This document shows positions 45,540 through 52,925 of a DNA stretch of 64,000 bases, piece after piece. The notes beneath the pieces were generated by a model. The model saw nothing but the letters and a program-made list of their open reading frames with translations. It was not told the DNA's origin and did no database searches. The DNA lies in the NCBI RefSeq assembly GCF_021389935.1, contig NZ_CP089979.1, forward strand, positions 2,089,001-2,153,000, read 5' to 3'. The translations under genes and the position numbers were made by a program. The stretch comes from Fulvivirga ligni. GTDB taxonomy: Bacteria; Bacteroidota; Bacteroidia; Cytophagales; Cyclobacteriaceae. The number at the start of each line of letters is the position of its first letter. Position 1 is the stretch's first letter.

Positions 45540-47153
45540 ATGAAAACACTAGACACCCTCGACTGGGTATTTATTGGTATTTATTTTTTGGTTCTTTTTG
45601 GTGTGGCCGTCTGGGTGATACTCAAAAAGCAGAAAAACACAGAAGATTACTTTTTGGCGGGAAGAAATGTGGGATGGTTCGTTGTAGGAGCTTCAATTTT
45701 TGCTTCTAACATCGGGTCAGAGCACGTGGTAGGACTGGCAGGAGCTGGTGCGGGCGATAAATTCCCTATGCTTATTTATGAGCTTCATGCCTGGGTAGTA
45801 CTTATGTTGGGCTGGGTGTTTTTGCCTTTCTATGCAAGAAGTGGTGTTTTTACTATGCCGGAGTTCTTAGAGAAGAGATTCAGTTCAAAATCCAGATGGT
45901 TGCTCTCAGTATTTTCGCTTTTAGCTTATGTGTTAACTAAAATATCCGTAACCATCTATGCTGGTGGAGTAGTAGTATCATCTCTATTAGGCATTAACTT
46001 CTGGGTAGGTGCTTTAGCTACGGTTATTTTAACAGGAGCATACACCATTCTTGGTGGAATGCGAGCGGTGGTTTATACCGAAACACTTCAAACTGTGGTG
46101 CTAATTATTGGCGCAGCTACCCTTACAGTAATGGGTTTGAATGCGGTAGGTGGTTTTGAGAGTATGAAAGATACCTTAGGTCCAGAGTATTTTAACATGT
46201 GGCGTCCTGCTACAGATCCTGATTTCCCATGGCCTAGTTTATTCTTCAGTAGCACCATTGTAGGTATATGGTATTGGTGTACAGATCAGTACATTGTGCA
46301 GCGTGTGCTTACTGCTAAAAATATAAAAGAGGGTAGAAGAGGTACTATTTGGGGCGGTTTCCTTAAGCTTTTACCGGTATTCTTATTCCTTATTCCTGGT
46401 GTGGTGGCTTTGGTGCTAAAACAGAGAGGTCAATTAGAATGGGATTCACCAGATCAGGCTTTTCCTATTCTTATGAGTAATCTATTGCCATCAGGGCTTA
46501 GAGGGTTGGTAGCTGCAGGGCTTTTAGCAGCTTTGATGAGTTCTTTAGCTTCTGTTTTTAACTCTTGTTCAACATTATTTACAGTTGATATTTATAAGAA
46601 ATTAAAACCTAATACTCCTGAAAATAAGCTGGTTAAGATCGGGCAGATAGCTACTGGTATTGTGGTGATCTGTGGTATCCTTTGGATTCCTATCATGGCC
46701 AATATCTCAGGGGTATTGTATGAATATTTGCAAAGTGTACAGAGTTATATTGCTCCACCTATTACGGCTATATTTTTATTAGGAATATTCTTAAAAAGAA
46801 TCAATGCCAATGGTGCTTATACCACATTGGTAGTAGGACTTATAGTGGCAGCTTTCAGAATAACACTAGAACTAGTAAAAGAGGATTTAAGTGGCTTCCT
46901 ATTCTATCTGGCGGACATGAATTTCCTTACTTTCAGTGCCTATTTCTTCCTGTTCTGCGTGGCCTTGGCCATTATAGTGAGTTTGGCTACTGCGGCGCCA
47001 TCCAGAGAGAAAGTGGCTGGTCTTACTTTCGGTACACTTTCAGAAGAAGATAAAAAGAGCAATAAAACCAGCTATGGCTGGGTAGATGTAGCGGCATCAT
47101 TAGTGGTGCTGGTCATTGTTATCAGTATTATGATATACTTTAACGGTCAATAG
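45540..47153 (+). CDS. Sodium:sugar symporter (SSS/SGLT family), probable L-arabinose transporter
   Basis: A 537-residue inner-membrane protein with about 14 helices. SLC5 signatures are DYFLAGRNVGWFVVGASIF, ASNIGSEHVVGLAGAGA, GGMRAVVYTETLQTVV and the WYWCTDQYIVQRVLTAKN segment, which together point to the SGLT/sugar branch rather than to the proline or pantothenate branches. As the last gene of the arabinose cluster it probably imports L-arabinose with Na+. A 243-base AT-rich gap precedes it, so it may have its own promoter; no copy of the AraR-type motif was found there. A strong terminator follows. Confidence 0.9.
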   Translation: MKTLDTLDWVFIGIYFLVLFGVAVWVILKKQKNTEDYFLAGRNVGWFVVGASIFASNIGSEHVVGLAGAGAGDKFPMLIYELHAWVVLMLGWVFLPFYARSGVFTMPEFLEKRFSSKSRWLLSVFSLLAYVLTKISVTIYAGGVVVSSLLGINFWVGALATVILTGAYTILGGMRAVVYTETLQTVVLIIGAATLTVMGLNAVGGFESMKDTLGPEYFNMWRPATDPDFPWPSLFFSSTIVGIWYWCTDQYIVQRVLTAKNIKEGRRGTIWGGFLKLLPVFLFLIPGVVALVLKQRGQLEWDSPDQAFPILMSNLLPSGLRGLVAAGLLAALMSSLASVFNSCSTLFTVDIYKKLKPNTPENKLVKIGQIATGIVVICGILWIPIMANISGVLYEYLQSVQSYIAPPITAIFLLGIFLKRINANGAYTTLVVGLIVAAFRITLELVKEDLSGFLFYLADMNFLTFSAYFFLFCVALAIIVSLATAAPSREKVAGLTFGTLSEEDKKSNKTSYGWVDVAASLVVLVIVISIMIYFNGQ

Positions 47154-47178
47154 ATAATCAATTAGGGTTTGATTAAAT

Positions 47179-47216
47179 AAAGAAGTTCTGGCTTTCGGGT
47201 TAGAACTTCTTTGTTT
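47179..47216 (+). terminator. Terminator after the symporter gene
   Basis: AAAGAAGTTCT (47179-47189) and AGAACTTCTTT (47202-47212) form a perfect 11-bp stem, followed by GTTTAT. It marks the end of the arabinose locus. Confidence 0.8.
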
Positions 47217-47280
47217 ATATAGGCTAAACCCTTGGCGGCATAATCCGTATATTTAGAGTTCCAAGCTAAATAAACCTATT

Positions 47281-47694
47281 ATGACTAATCACTACGATCT
47301 TTCTGATGCGCAATTTGAGGAAGCCTTCAGCAATTGCTCATTAAATCCTTCTGTTTTCAATCATGAAGCTCATCTAAGGCTAGCATGGATTCATATTAGG
47401 AATTATGGAATAGAGGTAGCTCTGCTAACTATTCCTACTCAGTTAAAGGCCTATGTAAAACACCTGGGAGCTGAAGATAAGTATAATGCCACTTTAACAC
47501 ATGCAGCGGTTAAGGCCGTATATCATTTTATGCTTAAATCATATTTCGCTGATTTTCAGGCTTTTATTGAGGGATTCCCTAGATTGAAAACTTCCTTTAA
47601 AGATTTAATGGCCGCCCATTATGGATTTGATATTTACAATTCTGCTGAGGCCAGGAAAGAGTTTTTGGAGCCTGATCTTTTACCGTTTGATTAA
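47281..47694 (+). CDS. Conserved protein of unknown function
   Basis: A 137-residue, mainly helical soluble protein without a signal peptide. The FNHEAHLRLAWIHIRNYG segment (about residues 26-43), with its two histidines, and YNATLTHAAVKAVYHFM recall a widespread uncharacterised family with an F-x-H-x-x-H-x-x-LAW motif; I cannot name the family. The H, E and T positions could bind a ligand or metal, but no catalytic function can be claimed. It is a single-gene unit between two terminators. Confidence 0.55.
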   Translation: MTNHYDLSDAQFEEAFSNCSLNPSVFNHEAHLRLAWIHIRNYGIEVALLTIPTQLKAYVKHLGAEDKYNATLTHAAVKAVYHFMLKSYFADFQAFIEGFPRLKTSFKDLMAAHYGFDIYNSAEARKEFLEPDLLPFD

Positions 47695-47721
47695 TTGCTA
47701 AAGCAGTGAGATAAAGATTGA

Positions 47722-47762
47722 AAATGAGTATAAAAGATAGTCAGACACTTTTATACTCATTT
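47722..47762. terminator. Bidirectional terminator
   Basis: AAATGAGTATAAAAG (47722-47736) pairs perfectly with CTTTTATACTCATTT (47748-47762), a 15-bp stem between converging genes. Confidence 0.8.
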
Positions 47763-47767
47763 CCATT

Positions 47768-49075
47768 TTATACGGTTTTAGCCTTTTGTATTCTATTTCT
47801 GATATAAAGCACAGCCAATACCACAATTATTCCAAGAAGAATATAATTTTTCATTTCTGCTCTTGCTAGCAATTTTTCTTGTTTCTGGAGCTGAGCATTC
47901 TGATCCTCGTTTTCGTTTTCGTACTGAATCCGCAATTCTTCCATATCATTATCAGACCGAATGGATACCAGACTATCTTTCAATGTATAGGATTTTTCCA
48001 TATAGGTAATAGTCTTTTCATAATGTTGCACATCTCCTGTGTAGAAAGCCATGTCTTCATAATAGTGATGGAGATGCTTATAGGCTTCCTGAATTTCCCA
48101 CAAGTCATGAACTTCTTTAGCAAGCGCAAGTCCTTTATAGGCAACCTCCAGCCCTTCTGAGTAAGACTTTTGAGCTATGTAGCAATCGCCCAAATAAAAG
48201 TAGGCATCTATGAGTATTCCTGATTTTTCTACGGATTCCAAATAGGATATTGACTCTTCTAGTAGAGGCATGGCTTTTTCAAAGTCCTTCTTGGCAGCGT
48301 AAGCAGAGCCTAGAAAGGAATAGGCCGTCTGTTCGGCACCTTTGTCTTTCCGTGAAATGTTTTCCAGCATAAACTCAGAATAGTATGTGGCAGAGTCATA
48401 GTTGCCGATTCTTAAATAATTATGCGCTAGTCTCTCCGTATTGTGAGTGAGCTCCGATGACTCTTTTGCTATGAAGGTTTCATTTGCAGAAAGACCATGC
48501 AAAATGGCTTTTTTAAAGTTGCCGTCGTTCTCGTAGGTCATACTTATCTTCTCATCGGTGAAGGCTCTCATCAATGTAACTCTGCTGCTCATGTCTTTAA
48601 TAGGAACAGAGGATAAGTCACTAAAAATTTTGATGGCCGATTCAAATTCAGAGATGGCCATTTTAGGCTGTGATTGAAGCCTATGCAGTTCTCCTAGCCA
48701 TAAATAAGCATTGGCTTCACCTTCTTGAAGCTGAAAAATATATTCACCAGGTTGTTTTCCCGGGTATTCTATCTTCCATACGCGTATAAGTTTTTGAAAG
48801 GCGCTTTTTGATTCAATAAGGTATAATTTAGCGCTGTCATAGTGCTCACTAAAGGCATATGCTTTACCTTTAATATTATTGTAAAATGCTTTATCAGCCT
48901 TGGAGAGATTATCAAAATCCATCTCTCGAAGAGCGCTTAAAGCCGCAGAAGGATCGTGAACTGACATGGTGTTCAGTTCTTTAAAAGGAAATTTAGAGGG
49001 TTTCCTGGGTTCGGAATGACACACCTCTGACAGTAAAATCGCCAGAAGGATGACAATAGTTTTTGGGTAGTACAT
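47768..49075 (-). CDS. Exported TPR-repeat protein with C-terminal coiled coil and membrane anchor
   Basis: A 435-residue protein: signal peptide (about 1-21), then about seven tetratricopeptide-like helical hairpins (about 45-370, for example AYSFLGSAYAAKKDFEKAMPLLEESI and AYFYLGDCYIAQKSYSEGLE; key parts LGSAYAAKKDFEKA and LGDCYIAQKSYSEG), a charged coiled coil (about 375-405) and one membrane helix (YILLGIIVVLAVLYI) ending in a short basic tail. This is the sensor half found in Bacteroidota TPR histidine kinases and TPR-LuxR regulators, but no kinase or DNA-binding domain follows and the gene ends normally. It may recruit a separate partner. Role unknown. Confidence 0.7.
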   Translation of the reverse strand: MYYPKTIVILLAILLSEVCHSEPRKPSKFPFKELNTMSVHDPSAALSALREMDFDNLSKADKAFYNNIKGKAYAFSEHYDSAKLYLIESKSAFQKLIRVWKIEYPGKQPGEYIFQLQEGEANAYLWLGELHRLQSQPKMAISEFESAIKIFSDLSSVPIKDMSSRVTLMRAFTDEKISMTYENDGNFKKAILHGLSANETFIAKESSELTHNTERLAHNYLRIGNYDSATYYSEFMLENISRKDKGAEQTAYSFLGSAYAAKKDFEKAMPLLEESISYLESVEKSGILIDAYFYLGDCYIAQKSYSEGLEVAYKGLALAKEVHDLWEIQEAYKHLHHYYEDMAFYTGDVQHYEKTITYMEKSYTLKDSLVSIRSDNDMEELRIQYENENEDQNAQLQKQEKLLARAEMKNYILLGIIVVLAVLYIRNRIQKAKTV

Positions 49076-49181
49076 AGTTTAAAGCCGACAATAGTTGTGA
49101 ATTAAAGTTCTTAGTTCATATAATTATAGTTACTATAATAATGTTTATAACTGCAATATGTTTAATATATTATAATTTATA

Positions 49182-49715
49182 ATGAATTATTCTGATAATA
49201 TTTTCTTTGAAAAGGCTGAGATTGAGGACGTTAAGTTATTATTGAATTTAGCCATCAAGACATTTCGTGATACGTATTCCGATAAAAACACCAAGGAAGA
49301 TATGGAGATTTATGTGGCTAGTGAGTTTACACCTGAAAAGATCTTATCAGAGTTAGAAAATGAAGATATTGAATACCACTTTGCCAAAATAGATGATGAA
49401 ATAGTTGGCTACCTAAAAGTGAATTTTGGTGATTGCCAAACAGAGAAGGATCATCCGAATACTGTGGAGCTCGCCAGAGTTTATGTGGTAAAGGATTATC
49501 AGGGGCGGAAAATTGGTAACTCTTTAATTGCCAAGGCTATGGATATTGGAAGACAGCGAAATGCCAAATACCTTTGGTTAGGAGTATGGGAGGAAAATCA
49601 GAAGGCCATCAGGTTCTACGAAAGGAATGGCTTTACCATTTTTGGCAAGCATTCTTTTCTGCTAGGAGAGGACCTGCAAGAAGATTGGCTGATGAAGTAT
49701 GATCTTCAGGGATAG
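49182..49715 (+). CDS. GNAT-family N-acetyltransferase
   Basis: A 177-residue GNAT-fold enzyme that transfers an acyl group from acyl-CoA. Motif A, VYVVKDYQGRKIGNSLIAKA (about residues 105-124), contains the QGRKIG pyrophosphate-binding loop. Motif B is LWLGVWEENQKAIRFYERNGF. The N-terminal FRDTYSDKN and C-terminal DWLMKYDL resemble PaiA/spermidine-acetyltransferase-like members, but the acceptor is not certain. The upstream region is very AT-rich. It converges with the HAD phosphatase gene 13 bases downstream. Confidence 0.8.
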   Translation: MNYSDNIFFEKAEIEDVKLLLNLAIKTFRDTYSDKNTKEDMEIYVASEFTPEKILSELENEDIEYHFAKIDDEIVGYLKVNFGDCQTEKDHPNTVELARVYVVKDYQGRKIGNSLIAKAMDIGRQRNAKYLWLGVWEENQKAIRFYERNGFTIFGKHSFLLGEDLQEDWLMKYDLQG

Positions 49716-49728
49716 AAGTGATTACCTA

Positions 49729-50388
49729 TCAAAAAAGCCCATCCAAAATAGAAGGAGTAAGATTGCTGAAATCACGGATGATCAGATCACAATGCTTCAG
49801 CTCTTGCTCGGAATGAGTGGTGGTAATACCTACTACTTTACAACCAGCTGCTTTTCCAGCTTGCACTCCTGAAAGAGAATCTTCAAATACAATACAGTTT
49901 TTAGGATCGTAGCCCACGGCGTGGCAGGCCTTTAGGTAAATCTGAGGATCTGGTTTGCTTTTGGTGACATGCGCTGAGTGCAAGATGGTGTGGAAGTAAT
50001 CCTCAATATCCAACCCTTGCAAAATGAATTCTGCATTCTCCATAGGGGCGGAAGTACCAACGGCCATTTTGATATGATCTCTTTTAAGATGATCTAAGAA
50101 AGCTTTTAGCCCTTTTACGGGTACCAGATCTGTTTTGTATACTTCACGAAACATAGCCTCCTTTTCATCAGCGTAAGCATGCATTTGATCATCCTCTATG
50201 CCCTCGAATATGGCTGGGATCCAGTCAGCATTAGTACGACCATATACCTTTTCTCTCAGAAAATCTTCAGTTACCTCTTTGCCGTACTTCTGGCAAAACT
50301 CTTTGATGGTTTTTTGGTGGTAAGGATTGGTGTCAGCGATAACGCCATCCATATCGAAGATGGCAGCGAAGTTATGTTTTGGAGACAT
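49729..50388 (-). CDS. HAD-superfamily phosphatase (beta-phosphoglucomutase/YcjU-like)
   Basis: A 219-residue HAD subfamily IA enzyme. Motif I FDMDGVIADT (nucleophile D at about 11, acid D at 13), motif II VGTSAP, motif III K in KSKPDPQIY and motif IV FEDSLSGVQAG are complete. A helical cap covers about residues 20-85. The cap and YGRTNADWIP resemble beta-phosphoglucomutases and small-sugar phosphatases; the substrate is unknown. It is downstream of rny on the same strand but separated by a terminator. Confidence 0.82.
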   Translation of the reverse strand: MSPKHNFAAIFDMDGVIADTNPYHQKTIKEFCQKYGKEVTEDFLREKVYGRTNADWIPAIFEGIEDDQMHAYADEKEAMFREVYKTDLVPVKGLKAFLDHLKRDHIKMAVGTSAPMENAEFILQGLDIEDYFHTILHSAHVTKSKPDPQIYLKACHAVGYDPKNCIVFEDSLSGVQAGKAAGCKVVGITTTHSEQELKHCDLIIRDFSNLTPSILDGLF

Positions 50389-50405
50389 AGGTATTGGTAT
50401 AAATT

Positions 50406-50440
50406 AAAAAAGCTGTCTTATTTCTAAAACAGCTTTTATG
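50406..50440 (-). terminator. Terminator after rny
   Basis: AAAAGCTGT (50408-50416) pairs with ACAGCTTTT (50429-50437), with TTA/TAA pairing inside; on the minus strand a T-run follows. Confidence 0.8.
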
Positions 50441-50458
50441 TACAATGGTTTTTTCAAT

Positions 50459-52024
50459 TTATTTAGCGTAGGCTACAGATCTCATCTCTCTGATTACTGT
50501 GATCTTTATCTGACCAGGATACTGCATGTCTTTCTCTATTTTTTGCGAGATATCGAAAGATAGCTGTCCTGCTCTGTCATCAGTAACGTTGTCTGCGTCT
50601 ACCATTACGCGGAGCTCTCTACCAGCCTGAATAGCATAACATTTATGTACGCCTTCAAAGCTCAGTGCCAGTTGCTCTAGTTCTTTCAAACGCTTGATGT
50701 AGCTTTCCATCACTTCTCTTCTAGCTCCTGGTCTTGCACCTGATATAGCATCACATGCCTGGATGATAGGAGAAATCATGGTAGTCATCTCAATTTCGTC
50801 GTGGTGAGCTCCAATAGCGTTGCAAACCACAGGATGTTCCTTATACTTCTGCGCCAGCTCCATACCAAGGATAGCGTGAGGCTTTTCTGGCTCCTCTGGC
50901 CATACTTTACCAATATCATGAAGTAATCCCGCCCTCTTAGCTTGTTTAGGGTTTAAACCTAACTCAGAAGCCATAGTAGCACAAAGGTTAGCCACCTCTC
51001 TGGAGTGCTGTAATAAGTTTTGACCATAAGATGATCTGAATCTCATACGACCCACCATCTTAATTAATTCAGGGTGCAACCCGTGGATGCCAAGGTCAAT
51101 TACTGTTCTTTCACCTATCTCTATGATCTCTTCTTCAATATTTTTCTTAGTCTTAGCTACGATCTCTTCAATACGTGCCGGGTGAATTCTTCCATCTACC
51201 ACTAAACGGTGAAGTGAAAGTCTTGCGATCTCTCTTCTTACAGGATCGAAGCCTGAGATAATGATAGCTTCAGGGGTATCATCTACAATAATCTCAACAC
51301 CTGTAGCTGCTTCAAGCGCACGGATGTTACGACCTTCACGACCAATGATCTTACCCTTAATGTCATCACTTTCAATATTGAAGATAGACACGCAGTTTTC
51401 AATGGCATGTTCCGTAGCTGTACGCTGAATAGTTTCTAATACTACTTTCTTAGCCTGCTTGGTGGCTGAAAGCTTAGCTTCCTCTAAAATATCTTTGATA
51501 AATGAAGAGGCTTTGGTCTGAGCTTCGTCTTTAAGTGATTCCACTAACTGCTCTTTAGCTTCTTCAGCAGTAAGGTTTGAGATCTTCTCTAGAATGCTTA
51601 CTTTCTGCTCGTTGAACTTGTCTAATTCCGCTTTTTTAGCATTCACTACATCCAGCTGACTTGATAGTTTATCTCTTAGATCTTTAATCTCGCCCTCTTT
51701 ACGTTTTACCTGCTCAAATTCTTTTGATAAATGCTGCTCTCTCTGCTTTAGCTTGTTTTCATTAGTGATAATGATATTCTTCTTCTTAGAAGCTTCCTCT
51801 TCAAATTCTGATTTTAGCTTTAGGAATTTTTCTTTAGCCTCAAGTATTTTATTTTTCTTGATATTCTCAGCTGAGATCTCAGCTTCTTTGATTATGCCCT
51901 GCGCTTTTTCTTCTATTTCTTTCTCTTTCTGCGCGTTAACCTTTGACACCAGAGCCCTTCCTATTACAATTCCAATACCGAGGCCCACAACGCCCGCCAG
52001 TATTACGTAGATTACATCTGCCAT
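50459..52024 (-). CDS. rny: Ribonuclease Y
   Basis: A 521-residue membrane-anchored endoribonuclease that starts bulk mRNA decay. An N-terminal membrane helix (about 3-22) leads to a long charged coiled coil (about 30-200), a KH domain with [15 protein letters not shown] (229-243), and an HD phosphohydrolase domain with LLHDIGK (H369, D370). The C-terminal region ends [16 protein letters not shown], as in other RNase Y proteins. Full length. It follows zapA on the same strand after a 190-base gap with several hairpins. Confidence 0.96.
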   Translation of the reverse strand: MADVIYVILAGVVGLGIGIVIGRALVSKVNAQKEKEIEEKAQGIIKEAEISAENIKKNKILEAKEKFLKLKSEFEEEASKKKNIIITNENKLKQREQHLSKEFEQVKRKEGEIKDLRDKLSSQLDVVNAKKAELDKFNEQKVSILEKISNLTAEEAKEQLVESLKDEAQTKASSFIKDILEEAKLSATKQAKKVVLETIQRTATEHAIENCVSIFNIESDDIKGKIIGREGRNIRALEAATGVEIIVDDTPEAIIISGFDPVRREIARLSLHRLVVDGRIHPARIEEIVAKTKKNIEEEIIEIGERTVIDLGIHGLHPELIKMVGRMRFRSSYGQNLLQHSREVANLCATMASELGLNPKQAKRAGLLHDIGKVWPEEPEKPHAILGMELAQKYKEHPVVCNAIGAHHDEIEMTTMISPIIQACDAISGARPGARREVMESYIKRLKELEQLALSFEGVHKCYAIQAGRELRVMVDADNVTDDRAGQLSFDISQKIEKDMQYPGQIKITVIREMRSVAYAK

Positions 52025-52047
52025 TATTTATATATTTAATTTAGGTT

Positions 52048-52184
52048 GCGCGAGAGCGCCTCAGGAGTGCGGATAAATAATGACAAACGGTTTAGATCTG
52101 TCTCATGTATATGTCTAAAGGCCTGAAAAAAAGGCCTTAAAGTTCCTATTTCCTGATATTAACTCTCACAGTTAATCAACTCAG
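52048..52184. other. Structured non-coding stretch between zapA and rny
   Basis: Three hairpins: GCGC-GAGA-GCGC (52048-52059), AAGGCCT/AGGCCTT (52118-52124/52132-52138) and a two-part stem CTGA...TCAG enclosing ATTAACT/AGTTAAT (52153-52184). No reading frame. It could be the rny leader, a zapA terminator region or a small RNA gene. Confidence 0.4.
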
Positions 52185-52216
52185 AAAAAGGTATTTACTG
52201 GTTAGAGGGGAGGACT

Positions 52217-52501
52217 CTATAGAGACTGGTTAATGAGATTATTCAGCTCATTTACCTTTTCTACGGCACCATCATCCGTAGAGTGCTGTTGTTCATCAGC
52301 CTCCATTTTGTCTACAAGACAATCAAATGCTACCATGGCTAAGAGATCTTGTTTATCATCTATGCCAAATTGTTCTCTATAAGATCTAATTCTTTCATTA
52401 ATCTGCTTACCGGCACTACGTACCCTAGCCTCATCTTCTGCCTTTACCTTCATCGGGTATTCTCTGTCGGCAATCTTTATTCTTATTGAAAGTTCGTCCA
52501 T
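52217..52501 (-). CDS. zapA: Cell division protein ZapA
   Basis: A 94-residue ZapA-family protein that promotes FtsZ bundling at the division site. LSIRIKIADREYPMKVKAEDE (key part RIKIADREYPMKV) is the N-terminal beta domain; RVRSAGKQINERIRSY and the following helix DLLAMVAFDCLVDKM form the coiled-coil dimerisation part. Length matches the family. It lies 11 bases downstream of a coiled-coil gene and upstream of rny, an arrangement I recall as common in Bacteroidota. Confidence 0.88.
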   Translation of the reverse strand: MDELSIRIKIADREYPMKVKAEDEARVRSAGKQINERIRSYREQFGIDDKQDLLAMVAFDCLVDKMEADEQQHSTDDGAVEKVNELNNLINQSL

Positions 52502-52512
52502 ATGGAGCGGTA

Positions 52513-52809
52513 TTATTTACTTAAGTGTACAATACACTTATCTATCTCCTTAATATAATCGTCAATCTTCCTCTTTAACTCAGAAGTGTTCCCTTCTTCT
52601 GTTTCTATATTATTTACAATCTTACTAATTTTAATCTTATTTTGAAAGTTGTTGATCTGCTCATCTTTTTGTTTCAAACTAGTACGCAATTCCTGGTTTT
52701 CTTCCTGAAGCTTACTTACTTCCAACTTTAGCGCTTTATGATCGCCTAGCAATAAATTGATTTTACGTTCTAGTGTTTGAAGACTAACTTTTAGTTGATC
52801 TTTGTTCAT
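52513..52809 (-). CDS. Small coiled-coil protein encoded beside ZapA
   Basis: A 98-residue, highly charged protein that is almost entirely coiled coil (about residues 5-65: LERKINLLLGDHKALKLEVS, then LQEENQELRTSLKQKDEQI), followed by a short helix NTSELKRKIDDYIKEIDKCI. No membrane segment or signal. Its size and coiled coil recall ZapB, which binds ZapA in enterobacteria, but I cannot claim homology. Located 11 bases before zapA on the same strand and about 115 bases after pheT, so likely co-transcribed with zapA. Confidence 0.65.
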   Translation of the reverse strand: MNKDQLKVSLQTLERKINLLLGDHKALKLEVSKLQEENQELRTSLKQKDEQINNFQNKIKISKIVNNIETEEGNTSELKRKIDDYIKEIDKCIVHLSK

Positions 52810-52925
52810 TTTCAGTATTGTAATTGACCTCTAAATAGTGTTGATTACGAGCCGCTTAGCACTTCATTTTCCTCTGAAGGCTATCAACAATTAAAATGTA
52901 AATTAAAGATTAAACTTAACTTATC

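Noticed and set aside
52522-52540. TAAGTGTA-CAA-TACACTTA palindrome resembling the AraR-type motif
   Set aside because: It lies in the last codons of the coiled-coil gene, has a spacer two bases shorter than the three promoter copies, and the neighbouring genes have no link to arabinose. Probably chance.
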